In this document: positions 11,542 to 20,570 of the stretch, in pieces
Layout: every line of letters starts with the position of its first letter
How positions within the stretch are numbered: the first letter of the stretch is position 1
Assembly (NCBI GenBank): GCA_037042915.1
Contig: CM073196.1
Coordinates: 2,666,001 to 2,730,000 of the forward strand
Direction: 5' to 3'
DNA length: 64,000 nucleotides
Source of the DNA: Auricularia sp. M13
Lineage: Eukaryota; Basidiomycota; Agaricomycetes; Auriculariales; Auriculariaceae
The notes under the pieces: model-generated
The model's input: only the letters and a program-made list of their open reading frames with translations
The model's database searches: none
Told to the model about the DNA's origin: nothing
Program-made: the position numbers and the translations under genes

Positions 11542-13584
11542 TCATCTTTTTTTCCTGCTGCTCCGTTTCGCAGTTGGTAACTCGACCTCGATTTCGGCAA
11601 CTTCAGGTTTTCGTTTGGAGGGAACGTTCGGCGTCTCTGCGGGCAATGCAAGCACAGCAGGTTTCGGTGACGGCGAAGGCACCTCGTCGTTGAAATCGTC
11701 GAAGTCTGATTCTGCGGGGGCGGTCGTGTGCTGGCCCAACGTTTCGAAAAGCGAGGTCCAATTGTTGTCAATATTCGAGCCCGAAACATCATATGAACCA
11801 ATATCGAAGTTCGGGGGGTCAGCCGTGCCGAAGTTCTGCCCACTGAGACCTAGCTGGTCGAGAGAAGTATCAGCGTTACCTGGTACATCGGATACAGGCA
11901 ACCCGAGTTTCTCCATCAGCGTCTGTAAGGACGCATCCATCGAGTCTAGGTTCGAGGAGAGTTTGTCGTGCGTGTCCTCCAAATTCTGTATTCGGTGTTC
12001 GTTCTGAGCGAGCAGTGGTGGAGGGAGACCGTCCACCGACGAAGACACGATTTCCGAGTTAGGCGTATTTAGAACCGCCGTGGACGAATCTGGCTGCCAG
12101 ATATTCATCGGTCCGTCGAGGTAGAACGACGGAGGGGATAGCATGGGCTGGCCATTGTGGGACAAAAGGAGATCAGAGCCATTCAATGCTGCCGGGGAGG
12201 CAGCAGGCGTTGCGAGATCCTTGACAGCTGTCATGATCTTTTGTAGGTGATCAGGCGGCGTATTGAGGAGGGAGGCGAGATTAGATGACGGATTCATGAG
12301 AGAGGCAAACAGGTGACTGTTGACCACCGAATCCGGCGTCCCCGCATTGTTAGGAGCAGTGAGGGACAGCGTAGGGTCGTAGGAGGAGGATGGACCCGCT
12401 TGCTGAGTTCCAGTGCTTTCCGGCTTGGAAGACCCGGTAGACAGCATATCCTCCAGGGAGTAGAACGGCTCCTGGCCGCCATCGGTTGCAAACGGTGCAG
12501 ACAGTGACGGGGTCGTCGCGGAAGAAATCGATGCATAAGGCTGGCCTTCAGGAGGCGGGGTCGCGAACTCTACTTATGATTTAGTATACGCCAAGGATGT
12601 GTATAGCGATTTGCCCACCTGGCTGTTCCATGTCGCCGTCTGTTAAGTTTGGACTATCATGTTCGACAAAGCGCGAGGCGCCAGCCTCTGGGGCCTTTCC
12701 TTTGCCGCCGGCAGGCTCAATCATGAGCCTCTTCAGTACGCGACGAGCGCCGGGAGCGTCTGCCGTCTTATTCGACTGGTCTTTGCTTTGGGACGCTGAA
12801 GCTGGTACAGAACCGAATACGCCTGCAAGAAACTTGAGGATGCGGTCGATGGTATCTTGTTGTCTTTGGTACCGTTCGCGGGCAGAGTAAGCTTCCTGCC
12901 ACAAAGCCTGGTTTGACCGTTTCAGCTCGGTGAGCTCCGTTGAAATCTGTGTCTGGTGTCGCTTTATCGCGGCGATGCCGGTCAAGAGTCCATTGACGTC
13001 AAGAGCCCCGTTTGCAGCAGTGAGCGAGCGCGCAGTTGAGTTGTTGGCAGCGACGGGTGTGGGTTTCTCGTCGCTGGCGCCTTCACGGCCAGGGGCAGCT
13101 TGCTTCTTTCGGGATATGAGATGCAACAGGTCGGGCTGGCCCCGATGAAAGTTACTGTTCTCGAAGCAAAGCGGCTCCTGGCTTGTGTCGGAGTGAAGCG
13201 CCCCTTGTTGTAGGTGTGGGACTTTGCGGAAGCCGTAAAGGTTCAGTTGGCGCACGAACGAGCCAAAGTTCTGGTGCTTGAACCAGCGACCAAGTATCTC
13301 TTTGCTGAAACGCTCCTGGTCCGTGACTGCACGTAGAGGCGTCAATAGCAGGAGGGAAATGCAGCAGCATTTACGTGCCGACGAAGGAGTCGCCACTGTC
13401 CGACCATTTAATGAGATCTGTATTGGGATCTTCGACCATGCTGTTTCACACGCGTCAGTTGCAGGAATTAACGACCTAACAATACGAACTGGTAGAGCTT
13501 GTCCAGGAATTGAGGGATGCCTCCCTGCCGCTTGGCAGCAGCGGGCTGATAGGACCGCGCAACGGCGAGTGCGTCAGCCGCCAT
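11542..13584 (-). CDS. HSF1: Heat shock transcription factor (HSF1 type)
   Basis: A predicted 630-residue transcription factor from four exons on the minus strand: 13490-13584, 13379-13440, 12619-13326 and 11542-12569. The DNA-binding domain occupies roughly residues 20-130 (GGIPQFLDKLYHMVEDPNTD, LIKWSDSGDSFVV, KHQNFGSFVRQLNLYGFRK). A hydrophobic-repeat coiled coil follows near residues 170-220 (ELTELKRSNQALWQEAYSAR), where HSFs trimerise. The C-terminal half is acidic and Ser/Pro-rich, with SLDQLGLSGQNFG and SDFDDFNDEVPSP as likely activation regions, and ends in a basic tail KRSSRKKR. Intron 2 (13327-13378) keeps frame only with a GC donor. HSFs bind nGAAn repeats and control chaperone genes. 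No frame breaks. Tandem with SF3B2, 281 bp downstream of its stop. Confidence 0.9.
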
Positions 13585-13865
13585 CGGGATACAGACAGGA
13601 GGTAATCCAATGGCTTTGGCGCGTCACAGGTAAGATATAGATTCGTTTTCGCAAATTCGAAGTACGTTGAAGAACAGCGGAGTGCGATCCAGCTTCGTAC
13701 GGTGGTGGTTGTGAGTGCAGTCACGTAGCGGCGGACTCTGAAGATATGCACGCCAAGCCGGGTTGAGGTCCCGAATGCCACGAACCACTGTACGTGTCCC
13801 AAGAAGAGCAAGTGTATACAGTCGTGAGTACGGGAAAGCTACAGTACAAAACAGAGGTACATTTT

Positions 13866-15924
13866 TTAGAACTTGTACTCCTTCTCTTTGCCCTTGCGCC
13901 CCTCGGTCTTTTGCTTCTTGCGAGCCATCTCTTTCGCCACGCTTTCCCATTCGTCGCGGTTGCTGCTCCCTTGCACCCCGGCGGATCCACGTGAGGCAGC
14001 GTCGTATCGTTTGCGAAGCTGGTCTTCCGAAAGATTGCCAATCTCGGCCTCGTCGATCGAGACTTCGACGCCATTGGCTTTGCGCTGAGAAAGACAATAG
14101 TCAGCACGTTGACAAGTTCGTGCTTTTAAACGTCTCACCTTTGTACCTCGCTCGTCACCCAGCACAGGCAAGCCCTTCCCGCCCGCGACAGCAGCAACGT
14201 CGTACCCGCGCTCGCTGCCCATGAGACCTCGGACAGATGTTTGTCTCTCGGGAACGACATGGTATAGGGACCTTGGACCGCCACTGTCTTGCTCTGGTCG
14301 GTTCGCGGACTTGCGCAGCTCGAGGAAGTCGGGCGTTTCAAGACCACCGGGGACGGTGGAGACCACGCTCGCCATGCCAGACGGTGTCTCCAAGCCTGAT
14401 GGTGTCTGCAGACCTTCCGATGGTGCAACCTCCATAGCCTGCTCTTCCTCCTCTTCCTCCTCCTCCTCCTCTTCCTCTTCGTCTGAATGGAATATTAGTT
14501 TTGGTATCGACCCCAAGAACATAGCCACGTGCCTTCCTCAGGCTCGAGCTCGCCCCATAGCGATTTCTCGACGGGCTCCCCAAGGCCGCTGTCGACGTGC
14601 TTCGGTAGTACACCAAAGACGTCACCGTACAGTGGGCGATTGTATTCGTCTAACGGTGGCTTGCCCCAACCACCGGGGTGGAAGCCCCACTGCGCGCTAT
14701 AGGCATGTTCATAATCTTGGTACGAGGCAGGAAATATAACGTACCCTTCTGGAATGGGCGCGTTCAAGCCTGGTATGCGCAAGGTAGGATAGCTTGGCGG
14801 TGGCCCGAAGCGCTGCATGCTGATCAACCATGGGGGAGGGGCTAGCGGGGGTATCGACAATGCTTCGACCAGTTCGGGAGACAGCTCTCCAGGACGCTTC
14901 TCCTTGAGCGAGGTTTCAAACTCCTTGCCTTCGTAATACCTGGATATTGTGAGCGGGCGTGAAAGAAGGCGAGCAACAACGCACATTTCGCCATAACCAG
15001 AGACGACAGGCTTAGTTGCAAACTTGAAGAAAGCATCGTGAAGCTTCTGGTAGTCGATATCAATCTTGCCCATCTTCGGCTGAACACGCTCTCGCGTTTT
15101 CTGCTTGAGTGACATGCCGGCCTCCTTCTCTTTGACGGCGTCGCGCATGGTCCCGATGCCGGTATCTGCGATGTAGGAAGGTAGCTGAAACGGTGGCTTT
15201 TCTATCCCGCGCTTCCCCTGCAGATAGTCTCGCTTTGCGCTCCAGTGGGCGGGCACAGGTATCGTATTCCGATAGCTCTTGAGGTGAAGGAGCAGCCGGG
15301 GGTCGGCGGCCGTAACATCCACCCATTCGACTACTTCGGGCTTCTTAACGAGCTGCTTCAGTTCCGCCACCGTTAACCGCGCCATTTTGCGTTGCTTTCG
15401 CTTGGAAAGAGGTTTGGGCGGACCATCCGAGCCAGCGTCAGATGCCATGTCGTCGTCCGAGTAAATGACCTCGCCCTTGGCAGGCGCGCCGTCTACTTCC
15501 TATCGATGGGGGCTCAACACTGGTCATATGGCAGCAAAATACGCGTACCATGGCATCCTGACCAGATGAAGGAGCCTGGAAGCGCGCAAAGACATTGGAG
15601 AATTCTTGCAATGCATAATCGGGCACGTCCAGCTGTTCGGTCACATATTCGACGTCCGTATCCAACTCGGTGTCAGCCTCGGTCTCTGTGTCTGTAGGTG
15701 CAGCCGATGACCGCTGCGATTCGGTCTAATGAAGGCGAAACCCGTGAGATACAGGACCGCAGGTAGCACAAGGAAGGACGCGCTTTGGACTGTTTCTTAG
15801 CCTTTGCTTTGAGTCTCCGAAGCTGGTTCTTAGACTTGATAGCCTTGCCATCGACTTTGCCGTTCTTTGCGACACCGTTGGTGCCATTTGGCGCAGCAGC
15901 GACTGGCTCGCCTTGGGCTGCCAT
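13866..15924 (-). CDS. CUS1: Splicing factor 3b subunit 2 (SF3B2/Cus1)
   Basis: A U2 snRNP SF3b component that helps anchor U2 to the branch-site region. Six exons: 15784-15924, 15549-15725, 14985-15499, 14533-14939, 14139-14482 and 13866-14084; predicted length 600 residues, all phases consistent. The N-terminus is lysine-rich (KSKNQLRRLKAKAKKQSK), followed by DVPDYALQEFSNVFARFQAP. The DUF382 region reads KQLVKKPEVVEWVDVTAADP and KPPFQLPSYIADTGIGTMRD. The PSP region reads LAPPPWLISMQRFGPPPSYP and PGLNAPIPEG, and YSAQWGFHPGGWGKPPLDEY is also diagnostic. A long glutamate run follows, then a basic C-terminus KKQKTEGRKGKEKEYKF. Introns 1 (15726-15783) and 4 (14483-14532) require GC donors, notable in a gene that itself encodes a splicing factor. 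A start 9 nt upstream at 15933 is also possible. Confidence 0.93.
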
Positions 15925-15939
15925 GAGCAACAAGCTGTC

Positions 15940-16390
15940 GGAGGAGGGAACAGCAACCTGCGGTGGGCGCTGTCAGAATACGTACCGGGGTAGCAATAAA
16001 GCCTACCTAGGCTTCCAGACGAAGATTGCCCAGCTACCGGAGGCGAGGATGGACAGGAAGTCACGAAGCTAGGTGCGTATTGTAGCTCCGACAGACCGCA
16101 CCTTCCACTGGTTCCACGGGCGCGTCCACCCCTCGAGCTGAACTCTCCGGAAAGTTTGGCATCACCCGAACCAAAGGTAATCATCTTTGCTCACCAGATG
16201 ACTATGTCCGTAACCCGACTCGCTTGGATGGCCAACGGAGGCGCTTGCAACCCATGTGCCAGACCGTTCGTTGCGCTGGATGTATGCAGCCCAGCGGCCA
16301 AGCTCTTCGTCACGCAGGCTGACAATATGGCCAGAGGACGAAAGTAGCACTGGGAATGCAGGTTGGCGCAGGCTATTCAGAGGTGTTGCT
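15940..16390 (-). pseudogene. Unidentified coding-like fragment at the left end of the tRNA inverted repeat
   Basis: Read on the minus strand, this stretch gives a good-looking exon (SLRQPAFPVLLSSSGHIVSL, then RDEELGRWAAYIQRNERSG and SVGHPSESGYGHSHL) followed by a possible donor and more open sequence down to about 15950. I do not recognise the family and find no clear start or end. The first ~30 codons (16300-16390) lie inside the left repeat arm and are copied, with changes, at 16935-17021 in the right arm. After DEEL the right copy runs into unrelated sequence. It is therefore either the 5' end of a gene or a gene remnant that was captured with the tRNA when the repeat formed. Confidence 0.35.
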
Positions 16391-16638
16391 TGATGGGTAG
16401 TTGCCCAGGTCCGTTGAGAAAGACGATATGGCCGAGTGGTTAAGGCGATTGACTAGAATTCATGCTTATCAATTTCCCTCTGGGAGCGTAGGTTCAAGTC
16501 CTACTGTCGTCGTAATCTTTTGTGGTTTGCCATCGCGGTCGTACCTCACGGATACATGACTTGGTCATTTGTTTTGTCGTTCCTTCGTCCTGTTTTCGTC
16601 TGTCAGTGCATTATATCAAGGAAAGAAATCCAGAATGG
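16300..16638 (+). repeat. Left arm of a 339-bp inverted repeat
   Basis: The reverse complement of 16683-17021 matches this arm along its whole length with only about a dozen mismatches seen by eye. The outer boundary is AAGCTCTTCGT at 16300. The inner boundary is CCAGAATGGAC, and 44 bp of unique sequence separate the arms. It contains a tRNA-Ser gene and part of an unidentified exon. Confidence 0.92.
16422..16512 (+). tRNA. tRNA-Ser(AGA) with a short intron
   Basis: The 7-bp acceptor stem GACGATA pairs with TGTCGTC, with discriminator G. The D-arm TGGCCGAGTGGTTAAGGC carries the A-box. The anticodon stem ATTGA/TCAAT encloses CTAGAA followed by about 9 nt of intron after the anticodon AGA. It has a long type II variable arm (TCCCTCTGGGA) and T-arm GTAGGTTCAAGTCCTAC. 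The extra arm and the anticodon identify serine. The intron makes it a substrate of the SEN endonuclease, whose TSEN2 subunit is encoded 0.7 kb away. Confidence 0.9.
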
Positions 16639-16682
16639 ACGTCAGTATGCAACTTCAACATGACTTGAACTCTTACTGAAGT

Positions 16683-17021
16683 CCATTCTGGATTTCTTTC
16701 ATTGATATAATGCACTGACAGACGAAAACAGGACGAAGGAACGACAAAACAAATGACCAAGTCACGTATCCGTGAGGTACGACCGCGACGGCAAACCACA
16801 AAAGATTACGACGACAGTAGGACTTGAACCTACGCTCCCAGAGGGAAATTGATAAGCATGAATTCTAGTCAATCGCCTTAACCACTCGGCCATATCGTCT
16901 TTCCCAACGGACCTGGGCAGCTACCCATCAAGGAACACCTCTGAAACGCCTGCGCCAACCTGCATTCCCAGTGCTGCTTTCGTCCTCTGGCCATATTGTC
17001 AGCCTGCATGACGAAGAGCTT
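16683..17021 (-). repeat. Right arm of the 339-bp inverted repeat
   Basis: The mirror copy of 16300-16638. The tRNA genes inside the arms are identical. Differences cluster in the non-tRNA parts, for example the stretches next to the tRNA 5' flank and the exon-derived outer end. The two arms plus the 44-bp loop form a perfect-length hairpin geometry of about 720 bp. Confidence 0.92.
16809..16899 (-). tRNA. tRNA-Ser(AGA), second copy in opposite orientation
   Basis: Identical to the copy at 16422-16512 but on the minus strand within the right arm. It has the same AGA anticodon, short anticodon-loop intron, variable arm and T-arm. The two tRNA genes are transcribed toward each other, about 296 bp apart. 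Confidence 0.9.
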
Positions 17022-17221
17022 GTCTACTACACTTTCTGGCGCTATTCAAGCTTCTACTGCATTATATTTCGTTGTCGAGTCGCAGCGTCGCTTACGTTGC
17101 CCACGAATCATCCGCCATTGAACTTAACTCACCCGGGTGCAACACTGCGCGGCGAAGTGAAATTTCTGTAGTCAACGTATTGCAGATTGCGGCTCCAGCT
17201 TACATACAATCATAAATCATC

Positions 17222-18563
17222 TCAATCCCGCATACGCGCGGGAACCCAGCGTCGCAACACAACTTCCCTTACCGAGAAGAGCTGCAGACACTCGGGGGAG
17301 CCAATTGCATCACTACCAACTCGTCGTGGCGACGGTATTGTGACATAGACTAGTATGACCGTCTATAAAGCAGTATGAACGCCCGGGTTAATGGCAAAGT
17401 CGAGTTACATACCTTCTGGACCTGTGAGTTGACACGACCAATGGTGCTCAGCCACGACCAAGAAAATGGCTCGGCATTGCTCAGGTGGAATGGAGATGAC
17501 GCGCGATCCGCATCGTCCTCATACACAGGGCAGACTACGACAGCAAATCTGCAACTCCATGAGTCTAAGTTACGGATTCATGTCGCAAGGAACCTACTCG
17601 GCGTGCGTGAAAACCGGCCCTCGCTTGTAGAGAAGCAGGTCTACGCAGAACTTGATGCCGATTTGATGACCCAGCCTAATGAACGATAATGGTGGTATAC
17701 CGCATAGTTGACGAGGAAAGGGTTGTCAAAGCGAGGTTCGTAGTGGAACGCAGGAGGGATAATTTGCACCAGCTGCGATTCTCGCCACAGATCGCTCAGC
17801 GCGAGTGGGTGGTGCTATGCACAGTTTAAGACGGTTGACCCGTGCGACGCTGGTTGCAGCGTACAGTTGAATAGTCGATGACTCTCAGGGTATCCAGAGC
17901 CCATGCGAGAAAAAATGCCTCTTGTAGGGTAAGCTGTAGGTATTCGAGATCTTCAATCGGGTCGATGGTCAAGCTGTCGTCTGCTGGACTTGAGCTGCTA
18001 TCTGCCAGTGGAGTTCCAGATTCTGTTGGAAAGACAGGTCGTGACCCAGGCCGTGTGATTTCCGGTACAAATGGCGGAGGGAGCGGTTGACCAGCAGCAA
18101 AGGCAGCCTCGGCCTCTTCGGCTGCAGCAGCTATGGCTCGAGCGCGCTCTTCTTTGAATGCTTTGCGTTCGTCTCGACGTTTAGCCGTAACAATCTCCGC
18201 AGCGCGTGCTGAGTATAGCGTTGAGGAGTCAAGAGCCAACCCAGACTAGGAGCATGACCCACATTTGCCAGTCTGTCGAGAGAGCCATGTCGGTTCACTG
18301 CGCGACAGCGAGCCTTTGCCGAAGAAGCCGTGCGTCCAGAGCAGCCTCGAGTGCTCAGAGTGGACGACCCATACGGAGCGCGTGGCCTTGTCCATAATGC
18401 CAACGACGCGCGGACGCTCCAGCGAGGCCGGAGTGCGCCAGGGCGCAATGCCGAGAAGAGGCTTGGAACTCGAGTTTGGAATGACAGGCAGCGCATGGGC
18501 GTATATCCTGTTGCGCTCGGCGCGCGCATTTTTGCCCGCCGATTTGTTCTGGCCGGCGCTCAT
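17222..18563 (-). CDS. SEN2: tRNA-splicing endonuclease catalytic subunit Sen2/TSEN2 (one frame break)
   Basis: The subunit that cuts the 5' splice site of pre-tRNAs. Exons begin 18263-18563 (MSAGQNKSAGKNARAERN, then VWVVHSEHSRLLWTHGFF and GKGSLSRSEPTWLSRQTG), 17865-18208 (EYLQLTLQEAFFLAWALDTL) and 17598-17814 (FHYEPRFDNPFLVNYAVYHH). The C-terminal fold shows LLLYKRGPVFTHAEF, EDDADRASSPFHLSNAEPF and NSQVQK, and the protein ends VVLRRWVPARMRD. The His in THAE and the Lys in SQVQK fit the catalytic residues of the family. One base is missing near 17658-17661: WVIKS must be followed by GIKFCVD, but the frame shifts between them. This is probably a sequence indel. The gene is head-to-head with CLP1, a partner of the same complex in animals. 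Confidence 0.9.
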
Positions 18564-18636
18564 CGCGTGGGAGGCAAGGCGCGTCTCGGCAAGTCGCGAA
18601 TGATGCTGAGTCCGCGTCTCTCTTACTTTTGCACGC
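18564..18636. promoter_or_regulatory. Bidirectional promoter between SEN2 and CLP1 (73 bp between ATGs)
   Basis: All sequence between the two start codons. No TATA box. It contains GCGCGTCTCGG at 18579-18589, an 11-mer also present in the RPN6/RPN8 bidirectional promoter, and a second related CGCGTCTC at about 18613-18620. Co-transcription of a tRNA endonuclease subunit and its kinase partner is the obvious reading, but it is inferred. Confidence 0.6.
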
Positions 18637-20501
18637 ATGCAGCCCAAGGAATGGGTGCTCGAGCCCGAGTCCGAGTATCGTTTTGAGCTGGACCCTGGTA
18701 CCTCGCTGGCCATCACGGCGCGTCCTCCTGTCGCTCGATATCCCGCGCTGTCTGACGCTGGGACGCATAGGTCGTCCGCGGCACGGCTGAGGTCTTCGGC
18801 GCCGAGCTCGCTCCCAGGCGGGCGTATGTCTTTGCGCAGGAGTGCAAGGCCGCCGTATTTACTTGGGAAGGGTGCACGCTCGAGATGAGTAGTCTTGTTA
18901 CAATTGCGCCGGCTCGTGTCCAATGCCATCCTCGCTGTCTACGTCCGCGGTCGGCCATCGACGGAATATGTCTCAGATGAAACGAACATGTGGCCCTGCG
19001 CCAACCTTCACATACTCTTTGAGAAAATGCGAATACGCGCCCGTCGTGCTCAGCGAGGTTCGCCACCGCCTGCTGGCCGATCCGACCAGCCGCCAAACCC
19101 GCCGCGAGTCCTTGTGCTTGGCCAAGAAAACTCCGGAAAACATCCATCTGCAAGATCCTGACCAACTACGCGGTGAGAACTGGTCTATCGCGCTCGCCGC
19201 TCGTCGTCAATTTAGACCCTGGGGAGGTAAACGCCAACCAAACTCGTGAGCCAACGTCTAAGCATGCCCCAGGGAGCATGGACAGTTCCCGGAACTCTTT
19301 CGGCCTGTCCTATATCGACTTCTATCTTGACCTCTACTCCTGCGTGTCCCTTTGGGTCAACTGCGACATCCGCGCCGACTGCGACAGCATCTGCTGCTCT
19401 GGTTCCTCTCGTGTATTGGTTTGGCCACACGGAGACGCGGAGAAACGGTAAACTGGTCGACCATCTCATACGACGCTTGGCTGCCAGTGTCGAGGCCCGA
19501 CTTGGCCACGACCCCAAATGTGCGTCGCCCGTGTCACTGGAAACCTCGGCATTCACATGCAAGTAGCTCGCGTGTCTGGTGTAATAATTGACACACCGGC
19601 AAGCTTCTCCATTGCTGCTGCAACATCTAGCGCCGCCGATGTCAAGCATCCATTAGTCAAAGCCTGCGTTGAGGCGTTCCATGGTGCAATCGGTCCCCCA
19701 TGCCATCCAAGTCATACTCATCAAGGCTGCAGTTAACCACATTGTTGTGATAGGCAACGAAAAGCTGTATGTCGAAATGCAGCGCATGTTTCCCAGGAAC
19801 AGCGCCGTGTCCGTCATCAAAATCCCCAAATCTGGAGGAGTGCGTATCGTTTAGTAGACAAAACCTGAATATCTTAAATTTTCCGACAGGCAGTAGAGTT
19901 GGACTTTGCATATCGCGAGCGCGTGCATAGCTACCAGATGCGGGCATACATGTACGGCACACAAATAGAGCTTCCTCCCTCTGTGACCGAAGCCATGCTG
20001 GCCGCCGATGCGCTGCACAATCTCACGCTGGCGCCTCATTCTTCCTCCATTTCCTTCGACGATTTGAAGCTCTTCCGTGTAGGCGGGACCGGTGCGGCCA
20101 TCAGTATCCCATGCCATTTACGTTCTTACGCCTGGATGCGCAGATTCGATGGCCCCATCTTCAGCATTGCCCATTGGCGGCTCGCGCATCGTGTCAGAAA
20201 TCCAGCCCACGCCAGTCGACCCATCGTTACCAGGTTCTGGGCTGCTGAACGCAGTGCTTGCCCTACTCTCTCCCGCCCAACCAGGCGCTGGAGAAGCATT
20301 GACAGACCGTGATGTTGCTGGTTTCCTCGTCGTGTGAGTGGCACCCAACTCAACGTCGACCGCCACACAGAAAATATAATTCAATCCCACAGAACCGCTA
20401 TCGACATCCCTGGGCGCAAAATGACCATTCTGGCACCAACCACCGGCTCTTTAGCAGGGCGCACGGCGCTCGTGGGGTCGCTGGAGTGGTTGGATACTTA
20501 G
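18637..20501 (+). CDS. CLP1: CLP1, mRNA 3'-end processing / polynucleotide kinase family (with frame breaks)
   Basis: A component of cleavage factor IA in fungi; the animal homologue is an RNA 5' kinase bound to the tRNA-splicing endonuclease. Exon 1 (18637-18717) gives EWVLEPESEYRFELDPGTSL. After an intron usable only with a GC donor (18718-18770) come RGTAEVFGAELAPRRAYVF and ECKAAVFTWEGCTLEM. Further exons give STEYVSDET, PRVLVLGQENSGK, the P-loop continuation TSICKILTNYA, SRSPLVVNLDPGE, KLVDHLIRRLAASVEARLG, VSGVIIDTPASFS, NHIVVIGNEKLYVEMQRMF and MTILAPTTGSLAGRTALVG. The protein ends EWLDT. The P-loop has four A where five are needed (19137-19141). The intron at 18889-18949 fits family alignment only as GT-CG. 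Both look like sequence irregularities in an otherwise normal gene. Confidence 0.9.
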
Positions 20502-20570
20502 AGATGTGTACATTGTTATTCTATCTACACTATAGCAAATGTCCTCGACGCGTCTACGCGACAAAAAGCT

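Noticed and set aside
14440-14482. GAG/CTC triplet repeat as a possible microsatellite or regulatory tract
   Set aside because: It encodes the glutamate run of SF3B2, common in this protein, and needs no separate explanation.
16611-16799. 62-codon minus-strand ORF in the centre of the tRNA palindrome
   Set aside because: Open by chance across the hairpin loop and tRNA flank. No start context or domain.
17375-17689. 104-codon plus-strand ORF that first looked like a small gene
   Set aside because: Antisense to the C-terminal exons of SEN2, which match the family closely.
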